DNA of 64,000 nucleotides from Planctomycetota bacterium (GCA_016200265.1 JACQFE010000045.1:62001-126000), one strand, 5' to 3'; positions 27,798 through 36,921 are shown, counted from the stretch's first letter. Notes: generated by a model from the letters alone, not told the origin. Numbers and translations: made by a program.

Positions 27798-28852
27798 TGC
27801 ACCAATTGGCGCGACGTCTGGGTCAGTGGATCATCTATTGCAGCGTTGGCATTCTTGCGATTCTCGTCATGGTTAGTGCCGTATCGCTCCCGTTTTCGAT
27901 TCGCTGGTTTAACGCTCAGGATTTGGATAGCGCAATTCGGCACCCCCCGGTTTTGAAGCCGATCATCCCATGGAATACCTACCACGCTGCACTCGAAAAA
28001 TCAGGACGTGCCATCATTTCGAATCGCGAATCCGCGAAACATGACATCGCAACTGTTGAAAACGATACTAGAGCGGCTTCAACACCGAGTGGCGTCACCA
28101 ACTTCGCGTATCAGGTCTCTTCCTGGCTTGGGCACGATGATCTCGGTCGAAGCTTGCTCTACCGGCTTCTTCCCGCATTTCTGATTAGCTTTGGAATCGG
28201 CGGAGCGGCCGCGATCATGGCCACAGTAATCGGCACCAGTTGGGGCGCGGTCGCCGCACTGATTGGCGGACGCGTCGATCAAGTCATGATGCGAATTGTC
28301 GATGTGCTCTATGGCCTGCCCTACATCTTGATGGTGATTCTCTTGAAGACCGCACTCACGCGACCGTTGGCCGGACTGCTTGGCGGAGCAAGTCGGCTCG
28401 CGGATATCATCATCTTATTCGTCGCGATCGGCGGCGTAAGCTGGCTCACCATGGCCCGCGTCGTACGTGGTCAGGTGCTTTCACTCAAAACGCGGGCCTT
28501 CGTCGAGGCCGCGCGAGTGGCGGGCGGCGGAACGCTCTACATCATCCGGCGTCACCTCGTGCCCAATCTCACAGGCCTGATCGCTGTCTACGCCACGCTC
28601 GTCGTTCCGCAGGCTATCCTGCAGGAATCGTTCCTCAGCTTTCTGGGCATCGGTGTGGCCCAGCCGACCCCGACACTTGGCGGACTCGCCGCTGACGGAG
28701 TCCAGGCTGTCAATTCGTTCGTCGGATACTGGTGGCTGATCGTCTTCCCCTGCGGGGTGCTGAGTGTCACAATTCTGGCATTGCAATTCCTCGGCGACGC
28801 CCTTCGTCAATCCTATGAGCGCCGATCCCGCGGCGGCTCGATGCTGGTGTAA
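27797..28852 (+). CDS. Peptide ABC transporter permease, OppC/DppC type
   Basis: This 351-residue protein starts at ATG 27797 in a TAATG overlap with the OppB-type gene. The N-terminal helix (GQWIIYCSVGILAILVMVSA) is followed by a ~90-residue periplasmic insert, longer than in most DppC proteins. Then comes the family landmark HDDLGRSLLYRLLPA, four to five helices, and the ATPase-coupling loop EAARVAGGGTLYIIRRHLVP. The end has QAILQESFLSFLGIG, also characteristic. No OppD/OppF-type ATPase gene follows; the next gene is on the other strand, so the ATPases must be encoded elsewhere. Confidence 0.93.
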   Translation: MHQLARRLGQWIIYCSVGILAILVMVSAVSLPFSIRWFNAQDLDSAIRHPPVLKPIIPWNTYHAALEKSGRAIISNRESAKHDIATVENDTRAASTPSGVTNFAYQVSSWLGHDDLGRSLLYRLLPAFLISFGIGGAAAIMATVIGTSWGAVAALIGGRVDQVMMRIVDVLYGLPYILMVILLKTALTRPLAGLLGGASRLADIIILFVAIGGVSWLTMARVVRGQVLSLKTRAFVEAARVAGGGTLYIIRRHLVPNLTGLIAVYATLVVPQAILQESFLSFLGIGVAQPTPTLGGLAADGVQAVNSFVGYWWLIVFPCGVLSVTILALQFLGDALRQSYERRSRGGSMLV

Positions 28853-28918
28853 ATTTGACGAATTCCGATTCGACACACGGAATTATTGCAAACATGTGTC
28901 TTCACTCACTGAAAACAC

Positions 28919-31900
28919 TTACGGACAAGTCGCCGGAGCTGAAAATGCATACGCCAGGCCTTTGAATCCGTCGACTCCGCTGGCCACGTCGGCGATGTTC
29001 ACGGATCCATCGGGAGTGGCCGGATTCAAATCCGCTCGGGCGAGGGAAATGGCCGTCGGCAGGTTCTTGAATTTGTCCACGATGGCGGCCACGTCGCTGA
29101 TGTTCGGCTGCGTGAGTGGAGCCGAGGCGCTTGGGTCCTGAAACGGCACGATCACATCGCCCCAGCGCTGCGTGGAAACGGGCAGCGCATCGCTCAAGGT
29201 CGTACAAGCAAGTTCCGATCCGCGGCATGAAAAGGGTAATTGGCGGACCGAATACATCGAACTTGGCACGATCTCGGCGCCGCGAACGTGCAGTGTCGCA
29301 CTTCCCAAGACCGCATACCAATCAATATACAGTGGAGAGCATTGCAGTATGGCGCATTTGAAGGTCGTAGGAGGATTCTCTGATTCCACACAATTCTGAA
29401 CGGGACCCACATAGCGGATCTGACCCTGAAGCGCGGAATAGTTGATGACAGGATACTGCGGCAGATTCAGTGGCGTGGGGTGGATGAGACTGGTCAGCTC
29501 CACGCGAATGGCCGTCTGCATGCCGAGACTCTGCGGAAGGATTGCGAAGGAAATGTAGCGATTTTTGTTCACGCCGCCGGGTTCGGCCAGCGCCGGTGGC
29601 ACGAACACGCATTCGTCGGGCACACCGTCATGCGGTTGGGTGTCGATGGAGGCGCCGGCGGCGATGTCGCAACTGTCGGGTACGCCATTGTGCTGGCAGT
29701 CGGGGTCGAGGCCGGAGGCGATGTCGCAATTGTCGGGAATGTTGTTGGCATTGCAATCCTGCGCGAGACCGGTCGATAAATCGCAATCATCCGGTATGCC
29801 GTTCAGATTGCAGTCAAGTGAAATTCCCTGCTGAATGTCAATGGCGTCATCGACATTGTTGCCGTTGCAGTCAGCGAATTCGTAGGGGCCCATGTCGATG
29901 GGAAGGACCCCGTGAGCGTGGCCGGTGTCAGGAACGGAAAGGTCGTCCACGAACCGCGGTCCGCTATCGAAATCTGTTGACGGCAATCCGGACGAATTGC
30001 TATCACCTGCATCAATGCAAGGCGACCCTTGTTGCAAATGGTAATCACCGTTGGCAGCGTCCACGAACATCGCATCAACGTCGATGTTGCCGGTCCCCGG
30101 CCATCCACCCTGGACATCGCTGTATGAAACCTGCACTAACTGCTGGGATGGGGAGGAGATTTGAGCGCCGCCCCTCCCACGAAGGATCGAGTTCACAATC
30201 ACGGCCGTAACCGTGCCTTGCTGTACGATTCCTCCGAGGTTGTTGACGAGGGCCGAATTGACGAGCGTCACAGGGCCGAGCTTTTCCAGAATGCCGGATA
30301 CAGCACAGTCGGCAATCAGCAGATTTCTGGCGTTTACCGTCCCAGCGAAAATGCCGGTGCCAGTGGGATCCATCATGCTGATGCCATTGCCCGCACTCTG
30401 GGTGACGGCGGTGTTGGTCAGCGTTACGTTTGACGAATTGTAAAGTTCGAGCGCACCTCGAAGGCCGCTTTGAGCATTTGCGTGCGAAAGGATGCAATGG
30501 TCCAGATTCGCGGCACCGCCATCGAGTATTACCTGTGCGCCATCAAGGAAACAATCGTCAATGTCGGCAACCGAACCACCAGTGCACACAAAAGCAGTCT
30601 TCGACGCAACGACGCGGCAGTTATGGAACCGTGGCGTGCTCCCTTCCGTGAGATAGACAGCATTGGGACCACTGCTGTATGGAGTATTGTAGATTGGAGC
30701 TTGCGAGGCGTTGAAGTCAATTTCGCACGATTCGATGGTCGGGCCTGTGCCGTTGGTAATGATCGGCGCCGGCGGAGAATAATATCCGGGGGGGATCGGC
30801 TGGATACTCGGGTTAATAATCCAAATTCCTTCCAGCCGTGCGGAACGAGTTTCGTGCGTTTGAAAGATGAATGCATTGTAGCTCAAGTTTTGCAGATCCA
30901 CGGTGCAATGTCCCAATCCATTTGCGCAACGAATCGTGATGTCGCGTCCGCCATAATCCACATCATGATTTCCGTTGCCCGTGAAGGTTCCGTCCTGCAG
31001 GAGTACAGAGTCTCCAGGAAACGAGCGATTGACCGCCTTCTGAATCGAGTCGTACGGATGCTGGGCAGAGCCGTCCTCAAGAGGATCGCTTACCATTGGA
31101 TTTCCAGGCCCGGGGTCGCCGGGTGCGTCGTCATCTATGTAAATTGTAATTGCCGCAGGATGCTGACACTCATCAGGGACTCCGTTGCGATCAAAATCCT
31201 GGCTTGCCCCCGAAGCGAGGTCGCAGAAATCGGCAATGCCGTTGTGATTGCAATCGACCTGCGGTTCGCATTCATCGGGGATGCCGTTCCCGTTGCAGTC
31301 TCCGCTGGAAGTGGACGAGATATCGCAGGCATCGAGCTTTCCATTGTGATTGCAGTCCAATGCCGGATTGCTCAGAATTTCGCAGGCGTCGGCCACGAAA
31401 TTGTTGTTGCAATCCGCCTCGCACACGTCGGGAATGCCGTTGGCGTTGCAGTCGCCCTGGCATTCATCGGGCACGAAGTCGTGGTTGCAGTCGCCGCTTT
31501 GTCCGCAGCCGGGCACATTGCAGCCCGGATATGTGCAGTCCACATCGCAGAAATCAAACCGCCCGTTGTTGTTGCAATCCGTAAACCCCGGAAAATATGG
31601 CGCTTGCGCCGCGACCTGGATTGGCGCGCCGGTCTTAAAGAACCCAATCGTCACATTGGCCGAGTTCGGCGGTGAATCAGCATCGAATCGGAAGTTATAG
31701 AGCGTTCCCCAGCGAATAGCGTTCGCCAGCGGATTCGTGGCGAATGATTCAGTTGACCATGCAAGTGCGCTTGTTGTGGCCGTCGCGATCCATGGGGCAT
31801 CCGAATAACTTTCCGACGTCTCACCGAAGGGATGATGAGCCACAGCGTGAAACCCGACGTTGGTAATTGTGACTCCTCCGGGCAGAGGAATCGAGAACGA

Positions 31901-32902
31901 GCCGATGCCGCGATCAAGATTCACGTTTTCGATGGCGAATTCATAACGCCATTTCAGCGGACCGATGTTCGTCACTTTGCAAGCCAAAACCGCCTGCCCG
32001 TCCTGAAGCGGCGCAGGCTCGATCAAGGATCGCATCGCTCCGGTCCAGGCGTAAATCCCCGGCGTCTGCGAAATCGCGATCAAGCCATTGTAAAACGTAA
32101 ACATGCCCTGTGAGTCTGGTCCACCGACGCCGACCTGTCGATAACAGTTGTTGTTGTTCTGATTTCCGTTTCCACTCGTAAACTCACTTCCCGAGACGTA
32201 TCCGCCTTCCGCGAAGTAACGAGCGCCGGCATGCATTAGGTCGGCGTCTCTTACTTCCGCCGTGTGCGAGATCGGCGTGTGCACATGGCCGATGTGATTG
32301 TTTGCCGGATAATTTGAGCCGCAGCCGCCGCCAGCCCCAAGATTGGCGCCGGAAGGCATCACCCCCGTAAATGGATTGATCGACGAGCGGGGTCCGAGGT
32401 CGCATTCCACAAATTGCTGGGCGGCGTAGTCATCCCCGCATCCGGGACCATCCAATGAAGTACTTCCCGGAGACACGCAGGTTTGCCCGCAAGTGAAGTT
32501 CGATGAACCGAACGTGTGCTTTACCCACGAGTATCCGATCTGTTCAAATTTCTCTGACCCTCCCACGGTCTCGAGGCGATAAAGGTTCACCGAGATCACA
32601 GGATGCGCCGTATTCGGCAACCTGTGCCAGTCGAGGTTTTGATCGCCATCGTTGCACATCCAAGTGTCACAGGACATGCCGATCGTGCCAAAGCCGATAC
32701 CGCCAACGCGCGCAAGTTGGGCGCAATTGATTACATCGGTAGTCACTAAGTCCGGTCCGGAAGTCACGAGGACGTCCGCCGTTACTTCCATTGGTGGAGC
32801 CGCGCTTGCATTGTTTTTCTTATCAATTTCACAAATCAAGAAAGCAGTTACGACGCAGATCGCAGGGAGGCGAATTCCTGAAGCCAAAAAAGTGAATGGC
32901 AT
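28919..32902 (-). CDS. Giant secreted protein: Asn/Cys Ca-loop repeats, parallel beta-helix, dockerin-like C-terminal module
   Basis: This 1327-residue exported protein starts at ATG 32902 (GGAG upstream); a TTG at 32917 is possible. A signal peptide (LPAICVVTAFLICEI) is followed by a ~430-residue Cys-rich beta domain. Next come about ten short repeats of the DCNHNGIPD / DxCD kind (DNA 31163-31587), which resemble EF-hand or thrombospondin-3 loops. A right-handed beta-helix region follows (~30000-31160; RCANGLGHCTVDLQNLSYNA, NLDHCILSHANAQSG, VTLTNTAVTQSAGNGI). Five more Ca-loop repeats follow (29594-29880), then the shared 221-residue module (28922-29584) ending in Cys-Pro. Likely surface-displayed; it could bind polysaccharide, but no catalytic residues are assignable. 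Confidence 0.85.
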   Translation of the reverse strand: MPFTFLASGIRLPAICVVTAFLICEIDKKNNASAAPPMEVTADVLVTSGPDLVTTDVINCAQLARVGGIGFGTIGMSCDTWMCNDGDQNLDWHRLPNTAHPVISVNLYRLETVGGSEKFEQIGYSWVKHTFGSSNFTCGQTCVSPGSTSLDGPGCGDDYAAQQFVECDLGPRSSINPFTGVMPSGANLGAGGGCGSNYPANNHIGHVHTPISHTAEVRDADLMHAGARYFAEGGYVSGSEFTSGNGNQNNNNCYRQVGVGGPDSQGMFTFYNGLIAISQTPGIYAWTGAMRSLIEPAPLQDGQAVLACKVTNIGPLKWRYEFAIENVNLDRGIGSFSIPLPGGVTITNVGFHAVAHHPFGETSESYSDAPWIATATTSALAWSTESFATNPLANAIRWGTLYNFRFDADSPPNSANVTIGFFKTGAPIQVAAQAPYFPGFTDCNNNGRFDFCDVDCTYPGCNVPGCGQSGDCNHDFVPDECQGDCNANGIPDVCEADCNNNFVADACEILSNPALDCNHNGKLDACDISSTSSGDCNGNGIPDECEPQVDCNHNGIADFCDLASGASQDFDRNGVPDECQHPAAITIYIDDDAPGDPGPGNPMVSDPLEDGSAQHPYDSIQKAVNRSFPGDSVLLQDGTFTGNGNHDVDYGGRDITIRCANGLGHCTVDLQNLSYNAFIFQTHETRSARLEGIWIINPSIQPIPPGYYSPPAPIITNGTGPTIESCEIDFNASQAPIYNTPYSSGPNAVYLTEGSTPRFHNCRVVASKTAFVCTGGSVADIDDCFLDGAQVILDGGAANLDHCILSHANAQSGLRGALELYNSSNVTLTNTAVTQSAGNGISMMDPTGTGIFAGTVNARNLLIADCAVSGILEKLGPVTLVNSALVNNLGGIVQQGTVTAVIVNSILRGRGGAQISSPSQQLVQVSYSDVQGGWPGTGNIDVDAMFVDAANGDYHLQQGSPCIDAGDSNSSGLPSTDFDSGPRFVDDLSVPDTGHAHGVLPIDMGPYEFADCNGNNVDDAIDIQQGISLDCNLNGIPDDCDLSTGLAQDCNANNIPDNCDIASGLDPDCQHNGVPDSCDIAAGASIDTQPHDGVPDECVFVPPALAEPGGVNKNRYISFAILPQSLGMQTAIRVELTSLIHPTPLNLPQYPVINYSALQGQIRYVGPVQNCVESENPPTTFKCAILQCSPLYIDWYAVLGSATLHVRGAEIVPSSMYSVRQLPFSCRGSELACTTLSDALPVSTQRWGDVIVPFQDPSASAPLTQPNISDVAAIVDKFKNLPTAISLARADLNPATPDGSVNIADVASGVDGFKGLAYAFSAPATCP

Positions 32903-33141
32903 GAGGCTGTACTCCAAACTGCAATGGCCCTGTACTGGAAGCGATAATCAGAGAGAATGCTAACCATTTCATTGGGTCCGCGTCAAGAAAAAACCTGACT
33001 TGGGCCAATTTCTGCTCCAATGACAACGAAGATACAACATCCGTTGAAGGCCGCATGAAGCCTTAAACACATGCAATTGACTTTGAGAAGGCAGTGCTTT
33101 CCAATTCGCTCGAATTGTTCGTAACCCTTGGGAGTCCAACA

Positions 33142-33687
33142 TTGACCACACGAGATTGGCAGATCGAAGGAGCAAGAGGTAAATGTGCGCGGACCGGGCG
33201 CGCGCTGCCAGAAGGTGAAGAATTCTACACCGTCCTGTACGAAGATGGCGAGTCGTTTCGGCGCGAAGACATCAGCCTCGATGCATGGGAGGGCCCGCCG
33301 GAGGGGTCCTTCTGCCATTTCAAGACGCGAGTTCCCGTAAAGGCCAAGAAGCGACGGCTTCTTGTGGATGACGAAGTGCTCGTGGGGTTGTTTCAGCGAT
33401 TGGCGGAAGAGACGGATGCGCTGCGAATCCAATTCCGTTTCGTGCTCGCGTTGATTCTCATGCGAAAGCGAATTCTCCGTTACGACAGCAGCGGCGTCGC
33501 CGACGGCGTTGAGACATGGCAGATGAACCTGGCTTCCGATCAGTCAACGCATCGCGTCGTCAATCCTCAATTGACCGATGAACAGATCGACGGCGTAAGC
33601 GCCCAATTGAGCGCAATTCTTCATGGCGATGCCGCCGAGGCCATCGCCGGTGACGCGCCTTTTTCAGACGATGTGGTTAACGGATGA
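33142..33687 (+). CDS. Conserved hypothetical protein with N-terminal zinc-finger-like Cys residues
   Basis: The best start is TTG 33142, preceded by TTGGGAG; a GTG at 33094 would add 16 non-conserved residues. The ~181-residue protein begins DWQIEGARGKCARTGRALPE, where Cys and later SFCHFK could form part of a metal site, and has EEFYTVLYEDGESFRREDIS. A helical region follows (LLVDDEVLVGLFQRLAEETD, then FVLALILMRKRILRYDSSGV). It looks cytoplasmic and resembles small uncharacterised proteins I associate with Planctomycetota, without a known function. Its stop overlaps the next start (ATGA), so it should be co-expressed with the lipoprotein that follows. Confidence 0.75.
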   Translation: MTTRDWQIEGARGKCARTGRALPEGEEFYTVLYEDGESFRREDISLDAWEGPPEGSFCHFKTRVPVKAKKRRLLVDDEVLVGLFQRLAEETDALRIQFRFVLALILMRKRILRYDSSGVADGVETWQMNLASDQSTHRVVNPQLTDEQIDGVSAQLSAILHGDAAEAIAGDAPFSDDVVNG

Positions 33688-34541
33688 ATGTAGCTGCAAT
33701 TCGACCGATTTCCTGTGGAATCGCCGCGATTGTCGCTGTCAGCGTAGCCGGATGCCAGCAGCCACATGGAGGCCAGCAACTCCCACCCGGTCCCCCACTG
33801 CCGGTTGATCAGGCCATTGCGATCGTCAATGAAAACGCAGCGAAAATTCATGGCACCCTCCGGGCCGTCGGCAATGTCGACGGCCACTTTCGCAACCAGC
33901 ATGGCAGCCGCATCGGTTATCATGTGGACGGCACGCTTTTTTATCTCCCGCCCCAGTGCCTTCGCTTTGACCTGAAGAAATTGGGTAATCGCCAATTCCT
34001 GTTTGGATCGAACAACGAATCCTATTGGGTCTATTCGAATGCCGAGGACGACTATTACTGCCGCAATCATGGCACTGATGAATCTCTTCCATCCGGCGAG
34101 GCGATTCAGGCCGCCCAGGTCATCGAGGCGCTGGGGCTGACTCCAATTCCCGTCGCCGCCGTATCGGAATCCGGCAAGGAAGCACCCTCTCAAGCGTCCA
34201 AGAAGGATCAGCGGATCACACTCGACATGCAGGTGCTGCGAGACTCCGGGTCAAGCCGCTTCGGGGTTCATGAATACTGGCTGGATCGGCGCCCGCCTCG
34301 ATTGATCCGCCGCATTGAAATTCATGACAACGCGGGACGAGTCATCATGCAGTCAACGCTCGGTGACTACCGGCCCGCGTACATCGATGGTCCGCTCGTG
34401 CCATTCCTGATTGAAGTCCGCTGGCCTGCCGATGCCGCTGATCTTCGCTTCCAAATCGGCAAATGGTCAACGGTGAACGAAGTCACCAACAGTAGCCCGC
34501 AATTCGCCACGCCGAAAGAATGCCGCGACAACTACCGTTAG
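33684..34541 (+). CDS. Lipoprotein, LolA-like fold possible
   Basis: This 285-residue protein has a lipobox signal peptide (GIAAIVAVSVAGC, Cys ~24). The mature part has a beta-rich pattern (GTLRAVGNVDGHFRNQHGSR, YHVDGTLFYLPPQCLRFDLK, QFLFGSNNESYWVYSNAEDD, then QVLRDSGSSRFGVHEYWLDR and PRLIRRIEIHDNAGRVIMQS). Successive strands of this kind, with an outer-membrane lipid-carrier-like layout, recall LolA/DUF4292 proteins. That is a pattern match by eye, not proof. It is translationally coupled to the gene before it. A weak GCCCG/CGGGC hairpin follows the stop (34546-34562). Confidence 0.72.
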   Translation: MNVAAIRPISCGIAAIVAVSVAGCQQPHGGQQLPPGPPLPVDQAIAIVNENAAKIHGTLRAVGNVDGHFRNQHGSRIGYHVDGTLFYLPPQCLRFDLKKLGNRQFLFGSNNESYWVYSNAEDDYYCRNHGTDESLPSGEAIQAAQVIEALGLTPIPVAAVSESGKEAPSQASKKDQRITLDMQVLRDSGSSRFGVHEYWLDRRPPRLIRRIEIHDNAGRVIMQSTLGDYRPAYIDGPLVPFLIEVRWPADAADLRFQIGKWSTVNEVTNSSPQFATPKECRDNYR

Positions 34542-34628
34542 TACGGCCCGAAAAGCACGGGCGATTCTGATTTAGAATCAAAGCGCGCTTGTTCTAAGCT
34601 GATGCTATTCGTTCGCACTCGACATTCG

Positions 34629-35441
34629 CTACGGACAATCGTCGATCTGAAACGGATAGGCCATGCCTTTGAAGGCGTCCACGGTGCTGGCTACGTCGGA
34701 GATGTTGACCTTGAAATCGGGCGTCTGCGGATTCATGTCCGCGAGCCACACCGGCGCGCCCGGCTGCAGACCCTTGAATCTGTCGACGACGGATGCCACG
34801 TCGGTGATGTTCGGTTGTGTAGGCGGCGGGCTGGCATTCGGGTCCTGAAACGTTGGGGCAACATCCCCCCAGCGAAACGTGTCAAGCCGCTGCACTTGGG
34901 ATACGTCGGTGCATGTGTCCTCGTGCCCCAGGCAACTGACCGCGACACCCTGTAAGTCGTAACTCGAGCTGGGGATCACGGCGCTGCCAGTAATGTAAAG
35001 ATACTCGCTCCCAACCTGGGCGTACCAGTCGGTATAATAAGGCTCGCATTGCAGTAGAGCGCATTTGAAAGTCGCCGGTGGGACTTCGCTTGCTCGGCAA
35101 TCCATCACCGGTCCGAGCCAGCGCACCTGTCCTTCGTAGGCGCTGAAATCCGGCGCAGGAAACGCGGGCAAGTTGGGCGGGCTGGGGTGCATTAGTGAAA
35201 CAAGAGTGACGCGAATCGCATACGCTCCATCAGGGCCGAACGTGAAAGCGAGATAGCGGTTCATTGGAGGGATGATTGGAATTCCCCGCCGCGTTGTGGA
35301 TTCCGCACCGCCTTCGGCAACCCGATTCAACTCGGGCTGTCCTTGGACGACACGAGGACCAACTCCCGCTGTTTGTCCGCAGCCGCAAACCCCTGCCACA
35401 AGGAAAAACCCTAAAGCCACCTTTTGAACAATTGTGCACAT
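34629..35441 (-). CDS. Lipoprotein consisting almost only of the dockerin-like module
   Basis: This 270-residue protein starts at ATG 35441 with AGGAG upstream and has a lipobox signal (LVAGVCGC, Cys ~21). After a ~30-residue linker, residues 57-270 (34632-35273) are the same module found at the C-termini of the proteins at 15347 and 28919. Shared points are VSLMHPSPPNLPAFPAPDFS, PPATFKCALLQC, PSSSYDL, RWGDV, TQPNITDVASVVDRFK, ADMNP, NISDVASTVDAFKGMAYPF and a final Cys-Pro. Finding it alone on a lipid anchor argues that it is an independently folding domain. Function unknown; a dockerin-like Ca-binding role is inferred from the paired Asp/Asn motifs. Confidence 0.85.
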   Translation of the reverse strand: MCTIVQKVALGFFLVAGVCGCGQTAGVGPRVVQGQPELNRVAEGGAESTTRRGIPIIPPMNRYLAFTFGPDGAYAIRVTLVSLMHPSPPNLPAFPAPDFSAYEGQVRWLGPVMDCRASEVPPATFKCALLQCEPYYTDWYAQVGSEYLYITGSAVIPSSSYDLQGVAVSCLGHEDTCTDVSQVQRLDTFRWGDVAPTFQDPNASPPPTQPNITDVASVVDRFKGLQPGAPVWLADMNPQTPDFKVNISDVASTVDAFKGMAYPFQIDDCP

Positions 35442-35783
35442 TGTCTGCTCCTAAATAAGGTACTCCCTGCTCACTAATAAGCATACTCCGTGCCAGTCGA
35501 GCGAAGAAACGAAAGACGGGAAAGAAAACGTGTGGTGACCGCTTTGATTCCGACAGCGGTGCGTGATTTCGCACACCTTTTTGGGGAAATCATACAGTTG
35601 TTCAACTGATTCGTTGCCGATCGAACCGCCTCCGCATCGGATGGCAAAATCCATGCGGAAACGATCAAGAGGACCGAATCCGTTCGAAATTGCGGATTTT
35701 CCCCGGATCCGGCACGCAAAACGCCTCGAGACTTTCAGGTTATTCTGGGGAATTCAATGTTGGCGCAGAGAAGGAGAAATTCT
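35442..35783. other. Divergent intergenic region, 342 bp
   Basis: This sits between the module lipoprotein gene (minus) and the broken metalloprotease (plus) and should hold both promoters. Several short frames exist, none with a ribosome-binding site. No RNA gene or repeat is visible. Confidence 0.4.
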
Positions 35784-36878
35784 ATGTGCGTGGACCGAAT
35801 AGCATTTGTCGTGGCGGGATGGCTCGTCGCCATTGCATCCGTGGCGATGGCGCAAGACTGCGGGGGAGCGTTTCAGCCGGATGACGGCGTGCCCGCAGAT
35901 GACACCGAGGGAAGAATGCCGTTGACTTGCTTTCAGCCCAACGGTCCGGGGGCGGGCGTATGCACGGACGACGGCTGCATCCTCGATGTGCTGGTTGTAT
36001 ACACGCACGCGGCTCTTTCGACCCTTGGATCGCAACAGGCACTCTCTGATTGGGTCTAGGCAAGGATTGCCGAGACCAACTCAATTTATGAAAGCAGCGG
36101 TATTAGCGCGTGGGTGCGCCTCGCAGGTCTGTCGGAGGCTTCGTTTACAGAGTCCAGAGACATGAATGGGGACTTGAAGTGCCTGGCGTGTCCCGGTCCA
36201 TTTTGTCACGGCGACACGCAGCACGCCCCCTTATGCTGTGGGGTCGGGAAGCACTGCGTTCATGGTGCGGGTGGTGTGTATGAGTGCGACGTTGGTACGC
36301 GCGTGCCAGCCTGTATGGAAAGCGTACATGAGTTGCGCGGGACCACTCATGCTGACGCCGTTATGATGCTCACTAGCTCGACTACTCAATGCCCGGCCTT
36401 TAGCCCGCCGCTTGGTTGCATCAGCAACGCCGCGTTCTGTGGCTTGTCCTACCTCACCGTGAACCGTTCCTCGCCGAATAGTTCGATGCTCATCAGCCCC
36501 GAGAGTGCTTATGGACTCGTAAACGTTGGCGGATATGCACCATTTGCTTTCGCTCACGAGCTGGGGCATATTCTTGGCTCGCAGCATGATATTGGGTCCT
36601 ACGCGGGGACGAACTACACGCTGCCAGCCTACAGCTACTCCTATGGCTATTACTGGGTTCTCGATCCGAACAACTTCCCCGGGGTGGATTCATTTCAAAC
36701 CATCATGGGGGCTCAGAACGCTACAATTATTCCTCGAATTCCGTTGTTCTCCGACCCCGACCTCCAACACGACGGAGTGAACGTCGGTGCGGAGTCCGCC
36801 GACAACGTACGGTCGATCAACAACACTGCGCCGCTCGTGGCCCGCTTTCGACTTTCGGAGGGCGGCGGCGATCCATGA
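35784..36878 (+). pseudogene. Secreted zinc metalloprotease interrupted by one in-frame TAG codon
   Basis: The ATG at 35784 has AAGGAG 9 bases upstream and a clear signal peptide (FVVAGWLVAIASVAMAQD). The frame runs DVLVVYTHAALSTLGSQ to a TAG at 36057-36059 and then continues in the same frame, without any shift, through ARIAETNSIYESSGISAWVR to the stop at 36876-36878. The downstream part carries the catalytic motif HELGHILGSQHD, with an IMGAQNATIIPR Met-turn-like segment, so the whole resembles reprolysin/M12-like metallopeptidases. One base change explains the break. It is either a recent nonsense pseudogene, a sequencing error, or readthrough; nothing else is damaged. Total ~364 codons. 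Confidence 0.85.
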
Positions 36879-36893
36879 ACACGCTGCAGCTCA

Positions 36894-36919
36894 AACGATC
36901 CCACGGTATTGGGATCGTT
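36894..36919. terminator. Perfect 10-bp hairpin between convergent genes
   Basis: AACGATCCCA (36894-36903) and TGGGATCGTT (36910-36919) pair perfectly around a 6-base loop. The hairpin lies exactly between the protease pseudogene and the convergent larE stop at 36922. No long T-run follows, so termination would be modest; its position supports a bidirectional role. Confidence 0.55.
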
Positions 36920-36921
36920 GC

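Noticed and set aside
31163..31587. Regularly spaced DNA repeats that could suggest a CRISPR array
   Set aside because: They encode DCNxNGIPD-type protein repeats in one frame; units are degenerate and there are no identical repeats with unique spacers. The same holds for the VCBS repeats at 16390-17320.
30470..31675. 401-codon antisense frame over the giant secreted protein
   Set aside because: Shadow frame; the sense strand has the signal peptide, repeats and module.
34546..34562. GCCCG-CGGGC hairpin after the lipoprotein gene as a terminator
   Set aside because: A five-base stem with no T-run is too weak to call.
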